Shown: piece after piece, positions 57,077 to 64,000 of the stretch | Position numbering within the stretch: position 1 is the stretch's first letter | Layout: the number at the start of each line of letters is the position of its first letter | Source: Pseudomonadota bacterium | GTDB lineage: Bacteria > Pseudomonadota > Alphaproteobacteria > Rhizobiales > MH13 | DNA: 64,000 nucleotides | Assembly (NCBI GenBank): GCA_039024915.1 | Contig: JBCCPK010000006.1 | Coordinates: forward strand, 248,001 to 312,000 | Direction: 5' to 3' | Translations under genes and position numbers: made by a program | Notes under the pieces: model-generated | What the model saw: the letters and a program-made list of their open reading frames with translations, nothing else | Database searches by the model: none | Told to the model about the DNA's origin: nothing

Positions 57077-57101
57077 AGTTAATATAAGCTGGCAATTAAC
57101 T
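57077..57101. repeat. Inverted repeat between divergent EPS genes
   Basis: Perfect 7-bp inverted repeat AGTTAAT/ATTAACT with an 11-base spacer in the 129-base gap between the divergent deacetylase and acyltransferase genes. It starts 14 bases before the deacetylase start codon. Candidate operator for a dimeric regulator. Confidence 0.45.
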
Positions 57102-57192
57102 AAGCACCGAACCTTTGTTTCGACTTAACCCCTGGCTGAGCAATTCCTGCTAAAGCAAATAAAACGTTCATTCGCTCGAGCCTTAGCCCCCC

Positions 57193-58458
57193 ATGTCGCT
57201 TCTCGCACCCGCCGCTGGCGCATTACAGCGTGCCGAAAGGTCGGCCATTGCGGACAAACCGCTAAGGGAAAACGTTCCAACGGAGCACCGTGCGCAAACC
57301 GCGGCGCGAACCATCGAGGTCTTCACCGATCTAAGTGACGCCAAAGAGGTGTGGCGCTCCTTTGAGGAGCATGCACACGGCTCAATTTATCAATCCTATG
57401 ATTGGTGCAAGACTTGGCTGGACTGCTTCGATGAACCAAACAACTTTCCGGTAATCGTGGTTGCCAAAATCGGTGCGTCCCCTGCGTTGCTTTTACCCCT
57501 TCACGCGCGGCAAACCCTGGCGGGCATCGTGCAAATCGAACCTATCGGTGGGCACCACGCTAACATCCGGATACCGCTAACCCACCGGCACCCCGACCTG
57601 CGAGATTCTATGATCGCCTGGGTGAAGGATGGTTTTGTCGATGATCTGACGAGACATCTGCGCCTTGCTTCAGCGGGCGACTTTCTTTCGCTTGGATGCA
57701 TGGCACAATCCTTCGGGGATACTGAGAATTTGCTGCTCGGCGGCGATGCGAGCCGCTGTAGCGACGCAGTCTTTGGTATCGGCCTGCCTGCAGATTTCGA
57801 CGCCTTTGCGCTCGCGCGGCGCGGCAAACCCTTCATGAAGAAACTGCGCAGCAAAATGCGCGCGCTGGAGACAATCGGTCCAATCCGTTTGGACAAGGCG
57901 GATACCGTCGACGATGTGGACGAGGCGCTTTCAACCTTCTTCGCCCAGAAGAAGCAGCGTTTTGACGCGCTGAAAATGTTCAACCGTTTCGATCATGCAA
58001 AGGACCGCAGTTTCTTGCGGGCACTAGGCGCTCAGAGTGTGAAAACCGGTAGTGGGTCGCTGGACGTTTATCGGCTCTTTGTAGGCGAAGAGGTAGCAGC
58101 CGTCTTCGCGCTCGGGCACTTTCAGGGGCACGCATCCGGCGCGGTCCATTCCATGTCATCGGCGCCGCACATCGCCGGGCGCAGCCCGGGCGACGTCATG
58201 CTGTACAATCTCATGAAGCGCCTTGCGGGAGAAGGTAGCGCGTTTTTTGACCTCGGTTTTGGAGATCACCGGTACAAACAATCATGGACCGATACGATCC
58301 CGCTCTACTCAATTGAACGGCGGATAACGGCACGCGGTTGGATCATTGGCTTCATAAACAGGGCACAATCCATCACTCGCAGCGCGTTGCTAAGCAATCC
58401 CCTCATCGCGCGTTTTGCGCGGCAAGCCCGCTTCATCATTGCGCGGCTGCAGGGCTGA
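57193..58458 (+). CDS. CelD/BcsL-type (GNAT-fold) acyltransferase
   Basis: 421-residue protein of the BioF2-like acetyltransferase family often called CelD or BcsL, found in exopolysaccharide and cellulose loci. The SIYQSYDWCKTWLDCF start of the domain and the C-terminal GDVMLYNLMKRLAGEGSAFFDLGFGDHRYKQSW segment (the FDLGFGDHRYKQSW part is diagnostic) are typical. It may acylate a sugar or a precursor of the polymer. Its last 23 bases overlap the chain-length gene on the other strand. Confidence 0.82.
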   Translation: MSLLAPAAGALQRAERSAIADKPLRENVPTEHRAQTAARTIEVFTDLSDAKEVWRSFEEHAHGSIYQSYDWCKTWLDCFDEPNNFPVIVVAKIGASPALLLPLHARQTLAGIVQIEPIGGHHANIRIPLTHRHPDLRDSMIAWVKDGFVDDLTRHLRLASAGDFLSLGCMAQSFGDTENLLLGGDASRCSDAVFGIGLPADFDAFALARRGKPFMKKLRSKMRALETIGPIRLDKADTVDDVDEALSTFFAQKKQRFDALKMFNRFDHAKDRSFLRALGAQSVKTGSGSLDVYRLFVGEEVAAVFALGHFQGHASGAVHSMSSAPHIAGRSPGDVMLYNLMKRLAGEGSAFFDLGFGDHRYKQSWTDTIPLYSIERRITARGWIIGFINRAQSITRSALLSNPLIARFARQARFIIARLQG

Positions 58459-60817
58459 CCGTAAAAGGTGATGGTGTCGGCTGCGGCATCTGAACCGCGA
58501 TCATACGATCTTCAGGTACGAGCGCTGAGAGTGTCTGAGCAAGCGCTGCGACCCGGTTGGCCCGACCGCCCAGCACCATGCAATCATTGATACGAGCACA
58601 CTCAAGTAACAGCTGTGCATCGCGCCCAGCATTGACGATGACGCTGTCATAGCTCGATGCAAAGGCCGAGAAAACCAGGTCCGCGGCGTCGTCCGCGATC
58701 ATGTCCCGATCAGCGAGCGTGAAGCCGCCCGGCACGATGTGCAGCGAGCTTTTGGGGTCTTTATGCAAGGCTGCATCAAAGGCGACAGAACCCGTAACGA
58801 GCTCCTGGAACCCCGGACCATTCGGACCCATGCCCAACGCGCGCAAGTCGCCGACACAATCGATCATCACTACCGATCGCCCAGCCTGCGCGGTCGCGCG
58901 TGCAAGCCGAAGGGCTATTTCACCTGCGGTGTGACTGGTGTCTGCTGCACCTACAGTGGTGCGAAGACCATCCTCAGCACCCAAACCAATCGTCCGAAGA
59001 TGTGAGAACAAACGCCGACAATCCGATGGGTCCGCAAGTGCATAGGTTGCGGGAACGGAGGCTGGCGGTCCGGGTGGCGTCTGAAGCTCAGATACAAGCG
59101 GACGAGCGATATCGGCTGACGCCGTATCCGGGTCGATCGTCATCGCGCTGGGTACGGCAGGCGCGGCGACGGGTTGAACCGGGCTCGACGGGCGGGTACG
59201 CCTTGCACCGGCGGCTGCGGCTGCGATACGCTGAGCGGTCCGGTCGGCTTCTGCTCGGGGCGCGGGGTCCTCGAGCGAATCTGATAGCTCCAGTTGGTTT
59301 GAAAATTGGAGCTCAGATACGTCGCGTGTTGGCGCCGGGCCTTCAAATTGGTTCGCACGAGGCGCCGGGGATACGGCAGATTCGTAGGGAGGCTGCTGCT
59401 CGTAAGCATCAACAGGGTCTTCGCGGACCGCACCGGACAAAATAGCGTGGCTGGTAACGCCGAGAAGGGCAAAAGCGAAGCTGCCAGCAAATGCGATCAT
59501 GATCATCGGCATCGTGCGCGGGAACACGGCCTCTCGCTCGATTTGAGCGGTCTGAATGACGCGAGCATTTGTTGGCAGAAGCGATGGCTCGTCGCGGGTG
59601 GCAGCCTCACGAAAACGCACGAGATAGCTTTGCAGCAAGTCGCGCTGGGCAGCGGCCTCACGCTCCAGCGCACGCAACTCAACTTCCGCGTCTGCAACGC
59701 GCGCGGCTTCCGCTGATAATTGCGCCAGCTGATCTTCCAGAGCCTGCGCCCGCGCCTCTGCGACTTGCGCTGCATTATCAAAACGCTGGGCGATCCGGCT
59801 AGCTTCGTCCCGGAGCTGAGTCCCCAGGTCTCCCGACTGAGCATTCAGTTCCCGGATCCGCGGATGTCCGGGCAACAGCGTGGCTGAGAGCTCAGCAATG
59901 TTTGAGCGAATTTGTGCCTGCTCCTCCTGCAGCCGCTCGGTCAGCGCGGTTGAGAACTCCTGTGGCAGCGCGATCTGTGTACCTTGCGATGCGATCAGTG
60001 AACGGATTTCCTGCGCGCGCGATCGCGCTTCGGACTGATCGGAACGCGCACGGGTTAGTTCACTGCTCGTCTCAGAAAGCTGCTGGGCAGAAAGGGTTGT
60101 GTTGTTCGGGCCCAGAAACAGTCCCGAACTCGACCGGAAACGCGCCACAGCCGCCTCGGCATCAGCAACCTGCTGGCGCAACTGGTTGATTTCCGTTTCG
60201 AGAAAGTCAGTTGCGGAGCGGGTCGTTGTCACCTGAGCCGCCCGTTGTGTCGCCTGATAGGTATCGATCAGAGTATTGATAATGCGTGCCGACAACTCGG
60301 GATCGGAACTCTCGTAAACGACAACCACAACGCGTGAGTCGGGTATGTTGTAGACGCTTAGCCCGTCATCGAACTCCTGATAGACCCGCTCAGCCTGGGA
60401 CAGACGCAAGGGGTCTTCCGAAAGGCCGAGTAGAACCATGACCGACTTGACCAGAGAGACCCCTTCCAGAACCGGATCGAACTCTTCCAAGTCGGCAAGC
60501 CCGAGCTGATCAATGACCTGCAACGCCACATCGCGCGAGCGCAGGACCTGCACTTCGCTGGCGATATCGCGTTCATCGAGCTGCTGAATATTCAGCGCAT
60601 CTTCGACCTCAGGACGCGTAAACGCGGTTTCCTGAGTTTCGATGAGCAACTGTGCTTCGGCCTCATATTGGGGCTCTGCAATCTGCGTAAACAGGTATGT
60701 AAGGCCGGTGACGATCGCCACGAACAGCAAAACCGCAAACTTGGCGGACCACAAACACGCCAACAGATAAGCGACGTTGATTTCTGCTGGTGGTTGATTG
60801 CTGTGGGGGGACGCCAA
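58436..60817 (-). CDS. Wzz/GumC-like chain-length protein with degenerate BY-kinase domain
   Basis: Inner-membrane co-polymerase controlling exopolysaccharide length and export. GGAG lies 7 bases before TTG 60817, so that start is preferred (793 residues); a TTG at 60838 lacks one. Order: Wzz domain with TM1 (about 26-46), long periplasmic coiled coil (205-400), TM2 (about 438-461), Pro/Ala-rich cytoplasmic linker (465-595), BY-kinase-like domain (600-775). In this last domain the Walker A lysine is lost (ADTSHTAGEIA), the Walker A' reads VVMIDCVGD, Walker B has Asn in place of Asp (SVIVNAG), and no C-terminal tyrosine cluster exists. It looks catalytically dead. Confidence 0.85.
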   Translation of the reverse strand: MASPHSNQPPAEINVAYLLACLWSAKFAVLLFVAIVTGLTYLFTQIAEPQYEAEAQLLIETQETAFTRPEVEDALNIQQLDERDIASEVQVLRSRDVALQVIDQLGLADLEEFDPVLEGVSLVKSVMVLLGLSEDPLRLSQAERVYQEFDDGLSVYNIPDSRVVVVVYESSDPELSARIINTLIDTYQATQRAAQVTTTRSATDFLETEINQLRQQVADAEAAVARFRSSSGLFLGPNNTTLSAQQLSETSSELTRARSDQSEARSRAQEIRSLIASQGTQIALPQEFSTALTERLQEEQAQIRSNIAELSATLLPGHPRIRELNAQSGDLGTQLRDEASRIAQRFDNAAQVAEARAQALEDQLAQLSAEAARVADAEVELRALEREAAAQRDLLQSYLVRFREAATRDEPSLLPTNARVIQTAQIEREAVFPRTMPMIMIAFAGSFAFALLGVTSHAILSGAVREDPVDAYEQQPPYESAVSPAPRANQFEGPAPTRDVSELQFSNQLELSDSLEDPAPRAEADRTAQRIAAAAAGARRTRPSSPVQPVAAPAVPSAMTIDPDTASADIARPLVSELQTPPGPPASVPATYALADPSDCRRLFSHLRTIGLGAEDGLRTTVGAADTSHTAGEIALRLARATAQAGRSVVMIDCVGDLRALGMGPNGPGFQELVTGSVAFDAALHKDPKSSLHIVPGGFTLADRDMIADDAADLVFSAFASSYDSVIVNAGRDAQLLLECARINDCMVLGGRANRVAALAQTLSALVPEDRMIAVQMPQPTPSPFTVSPAAAQ

Positions 60818-61120
60818 CGCTTTACTCCATAGGCTCAAGGGCCACGACTGCTGCCCGAACGGTAAGCAAGCATGGTAAGCAAGCCGTTAATTTGAGCGCC
60901 GCAGCTGCCAATCGCACGAGCCTTTGTCCGCCACAGTGGTGCACAAGACCCGCTCTTTTCGGCAGATCTATGTCGTCAGCCTGCCGTAACGTCCGCCTCC
61001 GCAGAAAACGGTTGATTAACCTTGATCGTTCACAAACGGGCGCAAATGCTCGTTAGGCGCGCCGCGTTGGACCAGACAGGTCAACACGGCTCGCGCGTCA
61101 ATCAGTAGGTTGGGTTCCCG
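60818..61120. other. Divergent region between chain-length and export genes
   Basis: 303 bases with no credible gene. They include the tandem 11-bp repeat at 60861-60884 and should hold the promoters of both divergent transcripts. TTGATTAACC near 61010 is the only other AT-rich motif. I see no terminator or strong hairpin. Confidence 0.45.
60861..60884. repeat. Tandem direct repeat upstream of the chain-length gene
   Basis: Two perfect copies of GGTAAGCAAGC (60861-60871 and 60874-60884) with period 13. They lie 44 bases upstream of the proposed TTG start of the Wzz-like gene. Candidate regulator binding site. Confidence 0.5.
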
Positions 61121-61723
61121 ATGATCCGGTTTGGTATTCGTGGTCTTGAAACGGTCCTTCGGGCGCGGCTGGCCCTCGCAAGGCTTGGTGTGCTTGCAGC
61201 TGCACTGGTCGTTGCCGGTTGCGCCACAGGTCCACGACCGGAAGCGTTCAACGCCTTGCTGGCTCAACCCTACATGCTCGATTCGGGCGACGCCCTGCGC
61301 ATAACGGTGTTCGAACAACCAAGCTTAAGCGAAACGTACACCGTTGATGTTGCCGGCATGATCTCCATGCCGCTGGTCGGCGAAATCCCAGCGCGCGGCC
61401 TGACAACAGATGAACTCGATCAATCAATTACGGCCGCTCTGCGTAACGGTTTCTTACGTGCACCCGACGTCAGTGTTGAAGTCTCAACATATCGCCCGGT
61501 CTTCGTCCTTGGCGAGGTCGGAGATGCCGGTCAGTTTCCTTACGTTGCTGGTATGACGGCGCGCAGTGCGATCGCAATTGCCGGCGGGTTTACACCGCGC
61601 GCATCGCGTAACGGCGTCAAAATCACACGGACAATCAATGGACGCGTGCACACCGGGCGCATTGGCCTTGATGAACCCATCAGACCAGCCGACGTCATCA
61701 CTGTTGGTGAACGTTGGCTGTGA
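61121..61723 (+). CDS. Polysaccharide export outer-membrane lipoprotein (OPX family)
   Basis: 200-residue outer-membrane export protein of the Wza/KpsD family in its short form. A lipobox VVAGC puts the lipidated residue at Cys34. The Poly_export domain starts with YMLDSGDALRITVFEQPSLS, and an SLBB-like part with VFVLGEVGDAGQFPYVAGMTA follows. Works with the Wzz/GumC-like protein to move polymer out. It overlaps the next gene by four bases (GTGA). Confidence 0.92.
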   Translation: MIRFGIRGLETVLRARLALARLGVLAAALVVAGCATGPRPEAFNALLAQPYMLDSGDALRITVFEQPSLSETYTVDVAGMISMPLVGEIPARGLTTDELDQSITAALRNGFLRAPDVSVEVSTYRPVFVLGEVGDAGQFPYVAGMTARSAIAIAGGFTPRASRNGVKITRTINGRVHTGRIGLDEPIRPADVITVGERWL

Positions 61724-62880
61724 GTGATGCATCACCTTCGCCCCCCAATGAAGAGCGCCCGCTGCGCGTACTGCTGATCACGCGGGCGCCCGTCGGTGGG
61801 CTATGGCGTCATATTCTCGACCTGACGGACGGCTTACTTGAACGAGGCTTTGAACTGGGAATCGTGGTCGATTCTCTGCGCGCAACGGACTATGTCCGCG
61901 AGACCCTCGAACGATTTGCGCCGCGGCTCTCGTTGGGCGTTCACCTTCTCGACATACCGCGACTTCCTGGTAGCAGCGACTTCAGCGGTATCCGCGCGTG
62001 CCGGAAGATCGTGCACGAGCTAAAACCCGACATCGTTCATGGTCATAGCGCTAAGGGTGGGCTCTATGCGCGAATGGGTGCCTGGCGACGGCCAGCCAAG
62101 GCGTTTTACACCCCACATGGTGGATCGCTGCACTACACGTGGGATGCCATGCCCGGCGCACTTTATCTGCTGGGAGAAAAGTTCCTGCTGCCACTGTGTG
62201 ACCAGTTTCTGTTTGAAAGCCGTTACAGTGAATTGGGATACGCTACCAAGATCGGCGCCCCGACAGGCCGGTCGCGGGTCATTTTTAACGGCCTTGGGCA
62301 AAAGGAGTTTGCCGGCAAACCGCTCACCCTGACCAACCCACAGTATGACTTCGCGTTCGTCGGGGAGATGCGCGCCATCAAGGGCGTTGATCTTCTTTTA
62401 CAAGCGCTGACGATCGTGCGATCGCCGGACGATCGCCCAGCCCGCGTACTGATGCTCGGTGATGGGCCGATGCTTGATCATTACAGGAGCCTTGCCGAAA
62501 GGCTCGGTGTCGATCACCAGGTAGATTTCGTCGGGCGGCGACCGGTTCGCGAGGCGTTCGAGGCAACCAACACGATTGTAGTTCCCTCACGGGCCGAGTC
62601 GTTGCCGTACATCGTCATGGAGGCCATTGCTGCGGGCAAGCGCGTCGTTGCGACCAATGTTGGCGGCATCGGGGAGATTTTCGGGCCGACCCGGACGGAA
62701 CTGATCGAACCTGAAAGCGCGTACGCTCTGGCCGAAGCGATGCGCGCTGATCTGCTGCCTTTAGACGAAGCAAGGCACAACGCGCTGCAGGCGCGATACG
62801 AGCACGTGGCAACGAACTTCCATGTCGACCGGATGGTCGACCAGATCGCACAAAGTTACCGGGCGTTAACGACCAGTTGA
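61720..62880 (+). CDS. GT4-family glycosyltransferase
   Basis: 386-residue glycosyltransferase with GT-B fold. GTG 61720 overlaps the upstream stop. The N-terminal part has RVLLITRAPVGGLWRHILDL and HGHSAKGGLYARMG; the C-terminal donor-site motif has ESLPYIVMEAIAAGKRVVATNVGGIGEI. GEMRAIKGVDLLLQAL is typical of family 4. Probably adds one sugar to the lipid-linked repeat unit of the exopolysaccharide; donor and linkage unknown. Confidence 0.88.
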   Translation: MSDASPSPPNEERPLRVLLITRAPVGGLWRHILDLTDGLLERGFELGIVVDSLRATDYVRETLERFAPRLSLGVHLLDIPRLPGSSDFSGIRACRKIVHELKPDIVHGHSAKGGLYARMGAWRRPAKAFYTPHGGSLHYTWDAMPGALYLLGEKFLLPLCDQFLFESRYSELGYATKIGAPTGRSRVIFNGLGQKEFAGKPLTLTNPQYDFAFVGEMRAIKGVDLLLQALTIVRSPDDRPARVLMLGDGPMLDHYRSLAERLGVDHQVDFVGRRPVREAFEATNTIVVPSRAESLPYIVMEAIAAGKRVVATNVGGIGEIFGPTRTELIEPESAYALAEAMRADLLPLDEARHNALQARYEHVATNFHVDRMVDQIAQSYRALTTS

Positions 62881-62980
62881 GCGATCGAAAACGGCTCGTT
62901 CACCAGTTCGCTTAAATCCACTGCAAAGATTTGGCTGCTAGGGCTAAACATCTCTCAGGGCCAAAGGGATTGTGGGTGAC

Positions 62981-64000
62981 ATGCTGCTGAGCTCCGGCCA
63001 GATTGTCCGCGAGGAATTGAAAGCTGCCAGTTTGGACGCTGCCGGAAACGGCGCTTCAGCGTCCAAGGCTTCGGCCATGGAAACGCTTTCAGACCGAGCA
63101 CGCGAGCTCGCAGCGACCCTTGAAGGAAAGTCCTTCTCTCCAGTCATCCTGGCCGGCATCGTCCGCATGGTCGAATGGTTTGTCATTCTGCTTGTGGGCT
63201 GTGCGCTTTACCTCGGATATCTGCAGGCCGAACTTGGCTTTTCGGGCGCATACGCTGCGATCATCGCCGGGATCGCGACCGCAAGCATTATCATCTTCCA
63301 GATTCTCGGTTTGTACACGCCCTACGGAATGCGGTCCGTTGGCTACCAGGGCTTGCGGCTTGTCGCAGGTTGGACAGCTCTGTTTGGTGCGATGCTCGCG
63401 GTCGGGTTCTTCTCCAATCTGGGTGATGATGTCAGCCGCTTGTGGGTCGGACTGTTTTTTTCCATCGGCCTGCTCGCCTTGATGGTTTTCCGCAGCGGAT
63501 TGATTGCGCTTGTCAGCCATTGGACCCAACAGGGCCGGTTGATGCGCCACGCCGCCATCGTCGGCAGTGGCGGAGATGCCGAACAGCTGATCCAAGCTCT
63601 TCGCGCTTCCTCGACAAGCGACCTGAACCTGCTGGGCTTCTTTGATGATCGCAGTGCCGATCGCAGTGACGAGACATGTGCGGGCCTGCCAAACCTGGGT
63701 TCAGTGAGCGATCTGGTTGCCTTCGCTCGCATCGCACCACTCGATTTGGTGATCGTGACTTTGCCGGTCACGGCGGAGAGCCGGGTGCTGAACATGGTGC
63801 GGAAACTGTGGGTCTTGCCGATTGACGTCAGGCTGTCCGCGCACACCACAAAGCTGCGCTTTCGGCCGCGCGCCTACAGCTACATCGGCAACGTGCCGTT
63901 TTTTGCCGTCTTCGATCGCCCCCTCGCCGATTGGGACCATGTCCTAAAGGCGCTGCTCGATCGCGTGATCGGCGCTATGATGCTTATCGCCCTAGCGCCC
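62981..64000 (+). CDS. Undecaprenyl-phosphate sugar-1-phosphate transferase (WcaJ/ExoY-like), partial
   Basis: Initiating transferase that puts the first sugar phosphate on undecaprenyl phosphate. The first 340 codons are in the window and the 3' end is cut off. A cytoplasmic N-terminus of about 55 residues precedes four membrane helices (about 62-80, 89-110, 126-146, 157-176), then a CoA-binding-like Rossmann region starting AAIVGSGGDAEQL (191-203). The sequence stops as the bacterial sugar transferase domain begins (LLDRVIGAMMLIALAP, 325-340), so the catalytic part is not seen. Start is uncertain: GTG 62972 is in frame and follows AAAGGGA closely. Confidence 0.85.
   Translation, partial: MLLSSGQIVREELKAASLDAAGNGASASKASAMETLSDRARELAATLEGKSFSPVILAGIVRMVEWFVILLVGCALYLGYLQAELGFSGAYAAIIAGIATASIIIFQILGLYTPYGMRSVGYQGLRLVAGWTALFGAMLAVGFFSNLGDDVSRLWVGLFFSIGLLALMVFRSGLIALVSHWTQQGRLMRHAAIVGSGGDAEQLIQALRASSTSDLNLLGFFDDRSADRSDETCAGLPNLGSVSDLVAFARIAPLDLVIVTLPVTAESRVLNMVRKLWVLPIDVRLSAHTTKLRFRPRAYSYIGNVPFFAVFDRPLADWDHVLKALLDRVIGAMMLIALAP

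Noticed and set aside
1-64000. Mobile elements, prophage, CRISPR, tRNA or rRNA genes
   Set aside because: No transposase, integrase, repeat-spacer array, tRNA-like cloverleaf or rRNA segment was recognised when reading both strands; tRNAscan and CRISPR tools could still be run.

Overview
The window reads as a chromosomal segment of an alphaproteobacterium, most likely from the Hyphomicrobiales (Rhizobiales) or a close relative. The evidence is the gene content and order: SUF iron-sulfur operon, aroQ-accB-accC-aat followed by opposed DUF2155 and NDUFA12 genes, rplM-rpsI, a Cox15-type heme A synthase with DUF2842 beside it, a B12-dependent class II ribonucleotide reductase, and an RNase E with a large acidic insertion in its S1 region. 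Base composition looks fairly GC-rich and even. I see no rRNA, tRNA, CRISPR array, insertion sequence, integrase or phage gene.

Layout. 0.1-5.9 kb: parE, a secreted fasciclin-domain protein, a DEAD-box RNA helicase and a diguanylate cyclase. 6.0-13.4 kb (minus strand): an IscS-like cysteine desulfurase, then sufB, two very small membrane-protein genes, sufC, sufD, sufS, sufT and a SufA/HesB protein. An Irr-type iron control element candidate lies before sufB. 13.6-23.2 kb: an alpha/beta hydrolase, anmK, tyrS, a giant AsmA/YhdP-like envelope protein, a 1-Cys peroxiredoxin, a DUF455 protein and an M23 peptidase. 23.3-28.6 kb (minus): prfB with its programmed frameshift, penicillin-binding protein 1A and a cell-wall amidase. 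29.4-40.4 kb: rne with a long structured leader, a NUDIX hydrolase, an aminotransferase, an M48-TPR protease, a DsbA-like protein, aroQ, accBC, aat, DUF2155 and NDUFA12.

40.4-50.7 kb: a strong intrinsic terminator that may end a small RNA, two tandem NrdR boxes and a structured leader in front of nrdJ. A translationally coupled cytochrome P450-dipeptidase pair, a ChaN-like protein, ispH, thrB and rnhA follow. 50.7-56 kb: argC, rpsI-rplM with a near-consensus promoter, metY, ctaA and DUF2842. 56-64 kb: an exopolysaccharide locus with a polysaccharide deacetylase, a CelD/BcsL-type acyltransferase, a Wzz/GumC-like protein whose C-terminal BY-kinase domain looks dead, an outer-membrane export lipoprotein, a GT4 glycosyltransferase and an initiating sugar-phosphate transferase cut by the window end.

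Most of the window is conserved housekeeping. I found no clear new multi-gene defence or metabolic system. The better leads are regulatory or small: the Irr-like site and tiny membrane proteins in the suf operon, the nrdJ upstream region, the pseudokinase-like chain-length protein, and the repeats in the exopolysaccharide promoter regions.
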